In this document: piece by piece, positions 39,857 to 64,000 of the stretch | Layout: each line of letters opens with the position of its first letter | Position numbering within the stretch: the first letter of the stretch is position 1 | Assembly (NCBI RefSeq): GCF_026213295.1 | Contig: NC_079426.1 | Coordinates: 366,242 to 430,241 of the forward strand | From: Gadus chalcogrammus | Lineage: Eukaryota > Chordata > Actinopteri > Gadiformes > Gadidae | Direction of reading: 5' to 3' | Length of the DNA: 64,000 nucleotides | Notes under the pieces: generated by a model | Told to the model about the DNA's origin: nothing | Seen by the model: only the letters and a program-made list of their open reading frames with translations | Database searches by the model: none | Program-made: the position numbers and the translations under genes

Positions 39857-40108
39857 GCCCAGTCCAGCGAGGCCCAGCCAAGCTCCGCCTCCAGCTTCAC
39901 CAAGTCATGCAGTCCAGCTCCTCTGCTCATTCATCCCTCGCTCTCTCTCCGTCTGTCTCTCTCTCTTCACCTTTGTGTCCGCTTACGGTCATATCTGTGC
40001 CGTTGTGCCATCGGCTGCCAGCCTGGCGGCCCATGTCCCAACTGCCTCTAGAAAGTTCAGATGGTGAACAGGTGGCTCAGTGGCTCCGACACCGACCTGA
40101 CACACCTG

Positions 40109-40192
40109 GGGTGGATGGACGGATGGATGGATGGATGGCTTGATGGATGGACGGATGGATGGATGGATGGCTTGATGGATGGATGGGGGTGT
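40109..40192. repeat. (GGAT)n-rich array
   Basis: GATGGATGGATGG blocks separated by CTTGATGG and GACG. Confidence 0.95.
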
Positions 40193-40612
40193 TTGGGGTA
40201 TCGGAGAGGACACCTCACTGAACGCTTCAGCAACACCTTGGAAATCTGTGGATCCTTTTGGAGCAACCTCGAAGGTTCTGTTGGGGATTTTTTCTCTTCT
40301 TCTTTTTGGACGTTGAGAAGTTGCTGTTGTGCTTCTCTCCGTGTCACTGTAGGTCTACATCCTTGGACCATGGACGGGAATGTCCTATTTTACAAACATC
40401 GTTGTCCATAATATATAGATAGAGGGTTTTATATATTTTTTTCTTTATACTTTCTGTCTCGCTCTCTTTCCTCCAGTCCACTCTCCTCCTCCTCCTCCTC
40501 CTCCTTCCTTCTCTTCCAGTCTTCCACCCAGCGCAGCGACAGCGGTGGTGGGGGGGTGACGGACGCAGGGTGGATGGGGTCAGGGGGGCGGGGGGGGGAG
40601 CTGCGGCCCCCG

Positions 40613-54027
<13,415 letters not shown>

Positions 54028-54450
54028 GATCACCGCTGCTGCAGCCTGCTCCTGAACAAGCGGCTACTGTCTGTCCACCTCTCCCCCTCTCTCTAAAGTA
54101 AGAAGGAGAAGAAGGAAAAAGAATCCCGCTGACGCACCGCAAGTCCTCTGCAATCACGGCCGATTCACGCTGGTTAAAAATAGATGAAATCTGACAAAAG
54201 CGAACAATAAACACTGTTATCTTCTTGACTGAGGGGAAAAATAGAAAAATCCTTTTTTTTCTGACGGGTCTCTAAACGTCTGGCTGCAGGTTTAATTCAG
54301 TAACTTCCTTTCAGTTGTTTCAAATACAAAAGACTTCTCTCCTCCTCTCGTCACACGGCTCTCCTTCAAACTCTGCTCCTGTGTTGTGGGAGTTGCTGCG
54401 CTGCTCGCTGCTCTCGCTCTGTGCTGCTCCGCTCGCCTGAAGAGAGGGAA
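54028..54450 (-). promoter_or_regulatory. slit1: slit1 5' UTR and probable promoter
   Basis: Immediately upstream of the slit1 ATG. A region rich in GCTCGCTGCT and CGCTC motifs near 54395-54440 may hold the start site. Extent is inferred. Confidence 0.4.
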
Positions 54451-54731
54451 TAAGGAAGGAGCAGAAAGAACCCAGCCTCGTCCTCTCCCTCCCTCCCTCC
54501 CTCCCTCCCTCGCTCATTCACATATACACACACACACACACACACACCAGTCATCCATCAGAGGGATCTACAAATAGCAGAACCCCCCCACCCTCTCGAC
54601 TCCACCCCTCCCCCACACCTCTCCCTCTTTGCTCAGCCCCCCCCCCCCCCCCCCACTACAGCACCACCCTTAACCTCCCCCCTGCCCACAATCTCTCTCT
54701 CTCTCTCTCCCTCTCTCTCTCATATACACGA

Positions 54732-54762
54732 ACACACACACACGCACACAAGCACACGCGAG

Positions 54763-54796
<34 letters not shown>
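54732..54796. repeat. CA-rich microsatellite
   Basis: CA units preceded by a (CT)n run at 54691-54720. Confidence 0.9.
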
Positions 54797-54797
<1 letters not shown>

Positions 54798-55025
54798 CTA
54801 GCCCTGCTCCAGAACACGGTGTAAAGTGAGGCTGGCCTGGAGGAGGTGGATTCCATTGTCTTCACTCTATTAACAATATAAACCTGAGTGGCTTCATCTC
54901 ATCCTCTCTGCCCGTTGTCTCTTTATCACCCACCCTCCCTCCCTCCCTCCCTCCCTCCCTCCTCCGACGGCCCCCACCCCCACCACCACCCCCAGTGAGA
55001 GACCTAACCACAGCCCTGAGGGAGA

Positions 55026-55026
<1 letters not shown>

Positions 55027-55107
<81 letters not shown>
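55027..55107. repeat. (TG)n microsatellite
   Basis: About 40 perfect units. Confidence 0.98.
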
Positions 55108-55109
<2 letters not shown>

Positions 55110-55220
55110 GGAGTATCCTTTGAGGAAGAAAGGAATCAACACCTAAGCCCCTAGAGGGGAAAGGCTGGCATAAATGATGAGTGAGTGTGAGTGTAGTTGG
55201 ACTCAGAGCCCACACAGATA

Positions 55221-55328
<108 letters not shown>

Positions 55329-55329
55329 G

Positions 55330-56353
55330 GCTGCATCAGGGAAACTGCTTTGGTTTCACTTTGCCGTTAGAAACTCCACACCAGAATTCAGAAGCGTCCA
55401 TTTAAAATGTTCTTTAAGACAAGTTGACGCAGAAGAACTGGAATGGCTATCGGATATAGACATCGAGCACACAACACAAACAAGTGTGGCAAAAAAAGTC
55501 ATAGTCTGGTAGTAGTAGTCTGGTAGTCTAAACCACTGGTTTTCTATACACATATAAAGGTAAAGACAGACACAGACACAGATAGACAGAGAGACTCCCC
55601 ATAAAAAGAATCATCCCACTGGTCTTTAACCTTTGCTAATATGAAATTTCACTTTTTCTGTTTGTTCAATGATTGCACTATTGCAGATATCCTGCAGATT
55701 GGAAACACATTGTATCTTTAACTTATCTGTTTATAGTATTTAATATTCTAATACTTGATAAGCATATATATTTGGTATTTAACGTTTTATATTTTGACCT
55801 AATTTTTCACCTGCTTTGGCATGCCAATGAAGTTTGGCAATTGTATTATATTGAGAGAGAGTGTGAGAGAGAGAGCGAGAGAGAAACAGAGCGAGAGCGA
55901 GAGAGAGAGAGTGGAGGTGTGTGGGAATGATTTAAGTGGAACAGGATGAATGCCCCTCTGCCCGTCTTAAAACACACACATGTTCATTTGTACATGCAGG
56001 TACATGCACGCGCTCCAACACACAGACACACAAGCATACAGACAACACACACACACACACACACACACACAGGGAGCCAGTAAAAGTGTCAGAGCAGCAT
56101 AGATCTTCACTTCCATGAATGACTAATTAAAGGGCAGACGCTGGAGTTTAGCGGTAATGGGAGGAGGAGGAGGAGAGGCCGGTCCCACGTGCACGCTCCT
56201 CACAGTGCACGGGGAGAGGAATGCACCCAGAACACAATGCAGGGGAATCTCAGCCATGCCGCTGAGAGGAAGTGAGGGAGGACATGTTGACCGCTTTACC
56301 ATCAGCCCGCGAGAAGGACGCAGCGGAACGGAGAACATCAGGTCCCGCGGGAA
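55330..56353. other. slit1 upstream DNA
   Basis: No gene. GA-rich tract near 55853-55915 and short CA runs at 56046-56070. Confidence 0.6.
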
Positions 56354-56500
56354 GGGGACGGAACCCGACGCAGGGGGACGGAACCCGACGCAGGGGGACG
56401 GAACCCGACGCAGGGGGACGGAACCCGACGCAGGGGGACGGAACCCGACGCAGGGGGACGGAACCCGACGCAGGGGGACGGAACCCGACGCAGGGGGACG
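56354..56500. repeat. 19-bp CpG-containing minisatellite
   Basis: Seven to eight near-perfect units of GGGACGGAACCCGACGCAG, two CpG per unit in AT-rich surroundings. Confidence 0.97.
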
Positions 56501-59200
56501 TCCCACCTTAAAGAATGAACACTGTTGCATCGGTGGGGGTCCGGTGGTGGACTGATCACCAAGTAAGCAAGCTCTCTCATTGAGCAAAAAGCTCAACAGG
56601 AGTAAGCACTCATTCCAAGTTATTTGCTGTATTATGTCTGACGTCATGTTGATAACCAGGGTAGTGTGACTCTGTATCAGCGCTTTACAATGCAAACAAG
56701 AAACACAAACCAAGGTTTGTGTTTGCATTTGATGATGGACACACGCTGGTACTCTTTTCACAAAATTTTAACATTTAACGGGCTACAGTGTTTCAGTGTG
56801 ACACATTAAGAAACCTGCATTGGAAAAAGATAAGTCTCAACAGAAACAACCACGTTAAGATGTAGACACAGAGGAAGCATGCATTAATTTGTTTTCACCA
56901 CACTTCTATAATACGCCAAACACAAAGAGGCTCTGGCACATATTTATTTTGGTTGGCTTCTAAAACAAAACACAGCCATCACTTTTAAAGAGTGCCAGAC
57001 AGAATAATCATGAAATACAGCATAGGGGAAGAGACTTTGGACTAGAAGGCTCATTTTAAAATGCCCTTATATTTTCTAGAGGTTTCTGTGTTTACAGCAT
57101 ATAACGTACTGTTGATTACAGTTTGTCAGACAGGCCAATGGAGAGCCCATGTGGGGTAGGAACGCTAAATTAAAACTGCATCGACTCAGAGAACAATTCC
57201 CTCTGTCCTGCCATGGAAGCTGTCTGTTGAGTATTTAGGGAACTTGAGCAAGAGCTCGGGCCACAGGAACAGATGTGTACAACATATACTTACAATTCCA
57301 AACATGCATTGACATGGATACCATAATGACACAGCGATTGCATTCCTGCAGTTATGGCAAACTGCCCTGTCAGATTTTTTAGTTTCTCGCCGTTTTTTTT
57401 ATCCAGTCATACTTGACCTCAGTTCGTTTTTATTGCTGATAAATCATACACAGAAAGTAAATTGAAATGATAAAAAAAAAACAGGAAATTGTTTTTTCTT
57501 ACTGCATGTTTTTGTCCCAATTGGCTGCAATAGACCTACTTAAAGTTTCTTAGGAGTTTATGGTCAATAATTTATTTGAAATAAATGAATGTTTTGGCAA
57601 AAACAGCTAGTGTAGGACACAGTTGAATTAACAACGGCCTATAAAGAAAATGAAGAATATAGTAAAAAAAATAATAATGGCTCTCTATAGACCATTGTCT
57701 GGAATATATTCATCTTTAGTCATACTACAACTGTATATTTTAATGCGCAATGAGAAAAAAAATGCATAATGCAGACTGTTCTACAAGATAATTACAAGGG
57801 GCGTCAATGGCCACAAACAAGTACGAGGGTTTTACAGAGAGCAAGGGAGAGGTCAATACAAACATCTGAATCTTTTTCATGGAGATAGATGGCGAGTTGT
57901 GTTTAACATGCCCTGAGAACAATAGTTTTAGACAGCCTTAGCGGGAATTTGAGCATTTGTTTATAAACAGTGCCACCTTGTGGTTTAGAAGGAAACGGCC
58001 AATGCGGATTAATAACAAGATCACCGCTAAATAATTGTAACCTAGAAGGATAAGGGGTGAGAAATCGGTCAAAATAGGCAATAGATTGTAGACTAAATTC
58101 ATCTTGATGCTGAAAAAACGTGTGGCTTGTCCGTTTAGTAAATAAACACATTGGCTTAATGTCTTTTAATGAAAGTGGTTTGCATTGCTTCACATTTGCG
58201 CAGCTTTTACACTGCATGATGGCGAACAAGATCATTAGCCATATATTCAGTAACCTCAGCACTGTGTTCGAATTTCACAGAAATGGAAAGGAAATGTGCA
58301 CTGAAAGAGTAGAACTCAAACAAGGGTCAGATTTGAACAACACCAGTTTCAAAATTCAAAGCACATTCGGGTTCAGGTTTTAAGTAAAAAGATATTTACC
58401 TCGGATCCCCACGGTAAAACCATGGGCAACGAAAAATCTAAATAAAAACTCAAATATAAACAAAAAGGTATTTACCAAAAAACAAGATATGAAATGGCAT
58501 ACACAATTCCAGGCCTGTAGAAAAGACTAACTTAACAAACAAAACAATATATATTGTATAACAGCAACGTTGAGACAATGTTTTGGGCTTATCACAGTTT
58601 TGTCTTTGGATAAAAAAAAAAGATCCAGTCCCATTAGATACTAGTACAAACCATCCTGCTCCCTCACCTTATTCCACTTGATCCATTACCCCCCACCACC
58701 TTTACTATATATTAACCCCATAAAGCTTTCTGAATTTAAATCTCATAAATGTAGCCTAATAAGAAAATAGATTAAAAAAAGAAAATGTAAACACTTAAAT
58801 AAGTAAACGTTAAAAGAAAAAGGCATAGGCTATCTCAACATAAATGTTCTCGTTAAGGCTTAGCTTTTCAGTCTATCAGCAGAATAAAGAAATCTGTAAT
58901 CTGTTTAACGGCCTGTGTAGATAACACCAAATACTCACAACAGCCAGGCCTAAAATATTAATAATGTGATCTTATTCTGCATATTTCATTGCACCTGAAG
59001 AATATTGTTTTTTACACTTTTGATAACTGAATTTTAAAGAACAAGACCAGAACTTGTGCAGCGTAAAAGCCTCTGGGAGTCTCCTTCAGCCGCTGAGAGA
59101 CAGCAGCAGGGCTCGAGGAACAGCCGACCGGCTGACGAGCACTAGCTTCATTAACTCTGCATGAAGACAGAGGAAAAGACACACCACGCACCCACGTGGC
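56501..59200. other. intergenic, no gene recognised
   Basis: AT-rich with short chance open frames only. Confidence 0.6.
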
Positions 59201-59207
59201 AACACCC

Positions 59208-59331
59208 CCACAGTCGCACACACACCCCCACATCCCCACAGTCGCACACACCCCCACAGCCCCACTGTCGCACACACACACACACACACACACATCCCCA
59301 CAGTCGCGCACACACCCCCACAGCCCCACTG

Positions 59332-59373
<42 letters not shown>

Positions 59374-59464
59374 ACATCCCCACAGTCGCGCACACACCCC
59401 CACAGCCCCACTGTCGCACACACACACACACACACACACAGCACCACTGTCGCGCACACACACA

Positions 59465-59502
<38 letters not shown>

Positions 59503-59678
59503 CCCCACTGTCGCACACACACACCCCCCCACAGCCCCACTGTCGCACACACACACACACACACACACACAGCACCACTGTCGCACACACACACACACAC
59601 ACACCCCCCCACTGTCGCACACACACACCCCCCCACAGCCCCACTGTCGCACACACACACACACACACAGCCCCACTG

Positions 59679-59709
<31 letters not shown>

Positions 59710-59870
59710 GGCCCAATGTCGCACACACACAAAGGCCCACTGTCGCACACACACACACACACACACAGGCCCAATGTCGCACACACACACCGGCCCACTG
59801 TCGCACACACGTCGCACACACACAAAGGCCCACTGTCGCACACACGTCGCACACACACACTCACACCGAG
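59208..59870. repeat. compound CA/CCCCA minisatellite
   Basis: Units alternate CACACACA runs with CCCCACAGCCCCACTGTCG or GGCCCAATGTCG blocks. Confidence 0.95.
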
Positions 59871-60555
59871 GTCTCCTTCGCTGGCCCCGCGCAGGTCTTC
59901 TGAAGAGAGGGAGAGAGAGACACATTAACGTCGGCACTCTGGTGCGGAGGCCATCTCATGACGGATGAAACCCCGCACGAGCTCGACCAGGGAGTCATGG
60001 CCCAAGTAGCTGCTGAAGTGGCCAAAGGGAATCTTTCATTCATTTATGCCAGTGTGATGGAAGCCATCTTGCTGACGTCATTTCTTTAAAAGACCTGGCT
60101 AGCACTGTACTGTACAAACATGTAGCACAGAAGAGAGCTGTAGAGTAGGAGACAAAACCACAGGAAAGAGGAGTCGGATAAAAATAAAGTAACATCATGG
60201 ATAGAGCAGAGAGCTCCACACTAATGGACTCGGTTGCTAGTGCGATTAATGGTCTGTTATTCAGAAATAGGTTTCTGACAAATGAAAGGAACTATTAATG
60301 CACATGTGTGAATTGCGTACAGTCCAGCCTAGCCAACAATGCACAGCTGGAACCATGAGCGCCTCAGGGTTCTATAGACGCAACGCGTCAGCATCAGCTG
60401 ACCACTGAGCTACCCTACAGACCCAGTACATTCACAAAGAAAAAGACCTTTCAAAGGCGTTGATTGAATACAGATATATCTTGGTGGGAGCTAGTGTCAT
60501 GCTGAATCCATTAAGCCTGACACATTAGCTGTGTTCGACATCGTTCCCTGTCACG

Positions 60556-61397
60556 GATAGAGTGCACTACATAGGGATAGAGTGCACTACATAGGGATAG
60601 AGTGCACTACATAGTAGGGGTGTGCCAAATAATCGTCATGATGATGCATCGCGATTCTAATTTTCACGATCTACTGCATCGATTGTTGACGCCAAGAATC
60701 GATTATTAATTTTAAAAAATGAATAATTAAAAAAAATAAAATAAAAATTATATAGTTTTATAAAGCCTATTCACTTTTTGTGGCATCAGTTTGTCCTCTT
60801 ATGTTTATGAAATGATATTGTTGTTATAATGGCAGCTACTTCCAAAACGGGAAATGTTTGAATGTTTTCATTTCATTGGTTTAAAGGACCACTGAGGCCA
60901 TGTAAACGGCACTGATTATCCTTATTTTGTTATTTTAAGTTTTATAGATCCTTAGCACTTCTTGTCAGTGTATCCAGTAATAGTCGTTTCAATAAATACA
61001 GCTATGTATGAATTGAGTTGCTTTGAGTTATCAATTGAACACACTATCCAGATCATACACAGCCAGTCAGCCACTGGTAATGGCTTAATTTTTTTTTAAC
61101 AGTGTTCAGTGAAAATTCGCAATGCATCGCAATAATTCAAGTATCGCGATGCATCGTGATAGAATCGCATCGTGGCATGTGAATCGTGATACGAATCGAA
61201 TCGTGACTTATTTGGCAATACCCACCCCTACTACATAGGGATAGAGTGCCCTACATAGGGATAGAGTGCCCTACATAGGGATAGAGTGCCCTACATAGGG
61301 ATAGAGTGCCCTACATAGGGATAGAGTGCCCTACATAGGGATAGAGTGCACTACATAGGGATAGAGTGCCCTACATAGGGATAGAGTGCACTACATA
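60556..61397. repeat. 20-bp minisatellite split by a transposon
   Basis: Units GGATAGAGTGCACTACATAG (or GCCCTACATAG): about three on the left and eight on the right of the hAT insertion. Confidence 0.95.
60615..61230. mobile_element. hAT-type MITE
   Basis: 616 bp. Ends TAGGGGTGTGCCAAATAA and, inverted, TAGGGGTGGGTATTGCCAAA. Flanked by the 8-bp duplication CTACATAG (60607-60614 and 61231-61238), the hallmark length for hAT. Subterminal ATCGATT and GATGCATCG motifs. Confidence 0.85.
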
Positions 61398-61675
61398 AGG
61401 GGCTCGGTTAATTTCATGCACTTTATAGTGCACTTAAAATACCCCAAATTTGAGTGCACGTATGACGTCCCCTACATGTTACTCCCGTATACCACAACGC
61501 AATGCGGCCGTGTTTTTCCGGAGGAGAAGAAGAAGATGAATAACCGCAAAAACGAGTCTCAGAAATGTTCAGCGTAGTGTCCGAATTCTCGTTTGTTCGT
61601 TCCCTGTATAGTGCACTATATCATGAACACTATGTAGGGAATAGTGAGCGAGTGAATAGGGAACGATTTCGAACA

Positions 61676-62062
61676 GTTATTGTTTCTGTTCCCAAGTGAA
61701 TCTGGAGGGGAGGGCTACTGCAGCCAATGATGGGAAGCTTGGAGTGTACCCTGGCTGCCTGGCCTGGCCGGACAAGAGGGGACTTACTCACAGACACATC
61801 TATTTTTAGAATGCAACGCATCTGCAGCAGGAATAGGCCTGATGATGAACGGCAATATTACCAACCAAACATGTAATGCTTATTCTCCATCAAAACAGTC
61901 AGAGTTATCAGAGTATTCATTATTTATTTTTGCAAACGTTCAAAACACATTTTCCTTACAAAAATAAATATGCGTCTCACAATTTAAATCACGTTGAACC
62001 AAGGCCTGTAACGGTTTAAAAAAAACAAAAACGAAACAAGTAGCCTAACCATTGCAAATAAT
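61676..62062. other. non-coding, possibly hAT remnant
   Basis: No gene recognised; its right part may be the interior of the hAT fragment that follows. Confidence 0.4.
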
Positions 62063-62359
62063 TTAAAGGTGCAAATAAAACGGCAGTAAATGGACTATGG
62101 GAATACTCAGCGTTGTGATCTTTTCTACACGGCCGGGATTACAGCTGCGTCTTGCGGCGGTGAAAATAGCCGACACACTTGGTTGCTGCGGGTCTGCTTT
62201 CCCGAACTCACCGTTGTGTTTCAGGAGCATATGTTGCCGCATAGTACTTGTAGTACTCTGGTAGCTCGATTTCGCTCTGCAGATTTTACATTTCACCTTA
62301 TGATCTCCTATTTCTTTAAAGTATTTCAATTCTTTGCTGCGCTTTGCTTTAACTGCCAT
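62063..62359 (-). pseudogene. hAT transposase N-terminal fragment with BED zinc finger
   Basis: From ATG at 62359: basic leader, then VKCKICRAKSSYQSTTSTMR and QHMLLKHNG, giving CxxC (24, 27) and HxxxxH (43, 48) of a BED finger. About 98 codons; the catalytic core is absent, so it is a truncated or internally deleted copy. Confidence 0.7.
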
Positions 62360-62589
62360 CTCTTAACTTTTTGAATTCTGGCGTGCCTGCACACGGAAAT
62401 TTGATACATTTCATTTGCTTTGTGCCCACGTGACGGCATGCGTTAGTGGCGCCGCACAGAAAATTGATACATTTGCTTCAGAAAACTTTGTTTGTGTGTG
62501 TATATGCAAATTCGAGTTTGCCTGTCCACCAACCGAGTTCATTTGTAACGAGGAGTACTCGAGTAATCGATTCCTCACGCCCATCCCTA
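62360..62589 (-). mobile_element. 5' end of the BED-finger hAT element
   Basis: On the minus strand starts TAGGGATGGGCGTGAGGAAT, with CGATTACTCGAGTACTC next, typical of hAT ends, then 230 bp to the transposase ATG. The opposite end was not found. Confidence 0.6.
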
Positions 62590-62619
62590 CTGGATACCCA
62601 TCTACCGCATGGGGGGCAG

Positions 62620-62790
62620 GACAGGGGTAGGTCGTTTGAGGCTCCGTTGAACGGTACAGGGTTCAATCCCCGATGTCTGCATCCCATAGTGAGGTTCCTA
62701 CCCTCCGGCTTGCCCCTTACTGACTGGTATCTAGGATTCACTGAGCGTAAGCGGCTTCGGGTCACAGCGTTGGCTGCGTTCCTGAAGTGG
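62620..62790 (+). mobile_element. tRNA-derived SINE
   Basis: B-box-like GGGTTCAATCCCC at about 62660 with a weak upstream A box (GGTAGGTCGTTTGAGG); body follows. Confidence 0.45.
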
Positions 62791-63234
62791 TGAGGGTAAT
62801 CAACGGTAATACTCACTCCTGTAGAGATGGCGTTCTCCTTCCCATGGCTGTCTGCAGGCGACCCTGGCCGTCCGTTGGTCTTGTCGGCTGACGCCTGGTT
62901 ACCCAACACCCTCCTCTGTGTGTTCAATAGACACAAACATGGGGACGACACTGTTTCAACACCTGGGCTGGTGGAATGCAGCTCTGGGGTCATGACTCCA
63001 ATAGACAATTGATGGTGCCAAGAATGAAGGCGTTTGGAAGGAGAAGCTTACCCTGGAACCCAACTATTTATTTAGTTACCAAAAAAGTTTAGATACTGTC
63101 GGCACCGTCTCCTAGGGTTTGGCCAAAGAAATGACGTTTGATTATTCCTTGGAGTAAAAAAATAAAAAAACACAGAACAATCTCTCTCCCTCTCTCTGAG
63201 AACGCGCAGCATGGACGGATAAATGATTTCTTAA

Positions 63235-63372
63235 TGGGGTCGAGGAAGACACCTCACCCTAACCGCTCACGAGGAGCAGGCTATTGCTATGCATGGTGGA
63301 CCCCACCCTCGCAGTGTGAATGTGGGTATAAATGGTTGTACGTTGGATAAAAGCGTCTGCTAAATGCCCTGA
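63235..63372 (+). mobile_element. teleost SINE body and tail
   Basis: AAGACACCTCACCCTAACCG body, GCAGTGTGAATGTGGGTATA, then the characteristic tail TTGGATAAAAGCGTCTGCTA. Recognised from the common fish SINE/LINE tail. Confidence 0.65.
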
Positions 63373-63759
63373 ATGTCATTCATGTTATTCTAACACAGCT
63401 TTACATTTTTTTTCAGATTCCATTCTAGTCTCATTTTGAATATCCGTTGGCAGCCCTCACACAGGGTACCCCCCAGTAAGCGGGACTGACTAGGTGTGAG
63501 TAATTGAGTGAAATTATTAATGAGAACAAAGCTAGATAATCTCCACCCTCATAATTCAACGAGGAGGAGGAGTGCATGTTGAGCCTCCCTTAGCTTCGCC
63601 TGCATCACGCCGTTTCCCCCCTCCTATGGGGGGAGTTACAACTCCCCGGGGGCTGCAGTTACATACGTATGTTATCACCTCCACTCAGGGGTCCATATTC
63701 CTCCTCTTCGACCGCATAGACCCTCTGGGGGGGCTCCTTAAGGGAGGAGGCGTGGCCTA

Positions 63760-64000
63760 TCATCACACCAGGCCACACGGTCGCCCAATCGAGGGACTCA
63801 CACTGCAGTCCGCCGCAGTCACGCCGTGTTCACACCCCCTCTGTCCGTCGACGGACCTCATTGACTTTGCATGAGGCGCTCCCGCAATGCATTGTGGGTC
63901 CGTCCGTTCTGTCGGCTCCGTGGCCCGAGTCAAAAAGTTTAGAAATGTTCAACTTTTCAGGCAGCGACGGATCCATCGGCCGAGGGTTCAGAGACCGGGG
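63760..64000. mobile_element. possible DNA transposon fragment at window edge
   Basis: CG-rich sequence with GTGTTCACACCCCCTCTGTC, CTCATTGACTTTGCATGAGG and GTTCAACTTTTCAGGCAGCG, resembling fish non-autonomous DNA elements. Runs off the window; low certainty. Confidence 0.3.

Larger units (their letters stand above)
37149..40612 (-). other. slit1: probable slit1 3' UTR
   Basis: No coding content. Contains the TG, TA, 40-bp and GGAT repeats listed separately. Extent is inferred. Confidence 0.4.
60532..61675. mobile_element. non-autonomous DNA transposon with 18-bp TIRs
   Basis: Left end TGTTCGACATCGTTCCCT; right end, inverted, TGTTCGAAATCGTTCCCT (17/18). Interior carries AGTGCACTATA motifs and an expanded 20-bp repeat. 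No transposase. Target duplication not identified; family unknown. Confidence 0.65.

Noticed and set aside
59012..59937. Long open frames of Cys-Val or His-Thr repeats on both strands
   Set aside because: Translations of the CA/CCCCA minisatellite.

Overview
This is a vertebrate, almost certainly teleost fish, nuclear window. Genes are split into spliced exons with GT-AG introns, and the encoded proteins match vertebrate ANKRD2, MORN4, LCOR and SLIT1. The non-coding DNA holds teleost-type SINE tails, hAT elements and an extreme load of (CA)n, (TA)n and minisatellites. That load would fit a gadiform-like genome, but the species is inference.

Layout, left to right. (1) 1-346: the last two exons of an ankrd2-like gene (+), followed by a 1.4 kb G-rich minisatellite. 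(2) 2-5.8 kb: intergenic, with a reversed SINE and a 33-bp satellite. (3) 5.9-7.7 kb: complete 146-residue morn4 (-) in four coding exons; one intron appears to be GC-AG. (4) 9.4-34 kb: lcor (+), head-to-head with morn4. Six shared exons lead to two alternative phase-matched terminal exons. One (23.3-24.5 kb) carries the helix-turn-helix domain and gives LCOR (665 aa). The other (29.2-34.0 kb) is the C10orf12-type exon and gives the PRC2-associated PALI1 form (1862 aa). (5) 34-40.6 kb: 3' UTRs of two convergent genes. (6) 40.6-54.0 kb: slit1 (-). Exon 1 (signal peptide and first LRR N-cap) and the exons from EGF3 to the CTCK knot are present. All exons for the leucine-rich repeats and EGF1-2 are absent, and a 100-N assembly gap lies exactly where they should be. 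(7) 54-64 kb: slit1 5' UTR and upstream DNA with nested transposons, a BED-finger hAT fragment and SINEs.

In human, LCOR and SLIT1 are neighbours on 10q24, and ANKRD2 and MORN4 lie close together farther along the same band. The window therefore keeps that linkage in a compressed order. The genes have no shared pathway: ankrd2 is a muscle ankyrin-repeat regulator, morn4 a small MORN protein, lcor a nuclear corepressor/PRC2 cofactor and slit1 a secreted Robo ligand for axon guidance.

The most unusual feature is the slit1 intron between the EGF5 and EGF6 exons. It is filled by about 2.2 kb of a roughly 28-bp repeat in which every unit, read on the slit1 strand, is a complete 3' splice site (branch point, pyrimidine run, CAG). 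The real acceptor of the next exon is the terminal copy of this array. Other points worth a look are UG-repeat 3' splice sites, a stop codon embedded in a tandem repeat in morn4, a possible internal promoter of lcor, and a 1.3 kb fold-back element in a slit1 intron.
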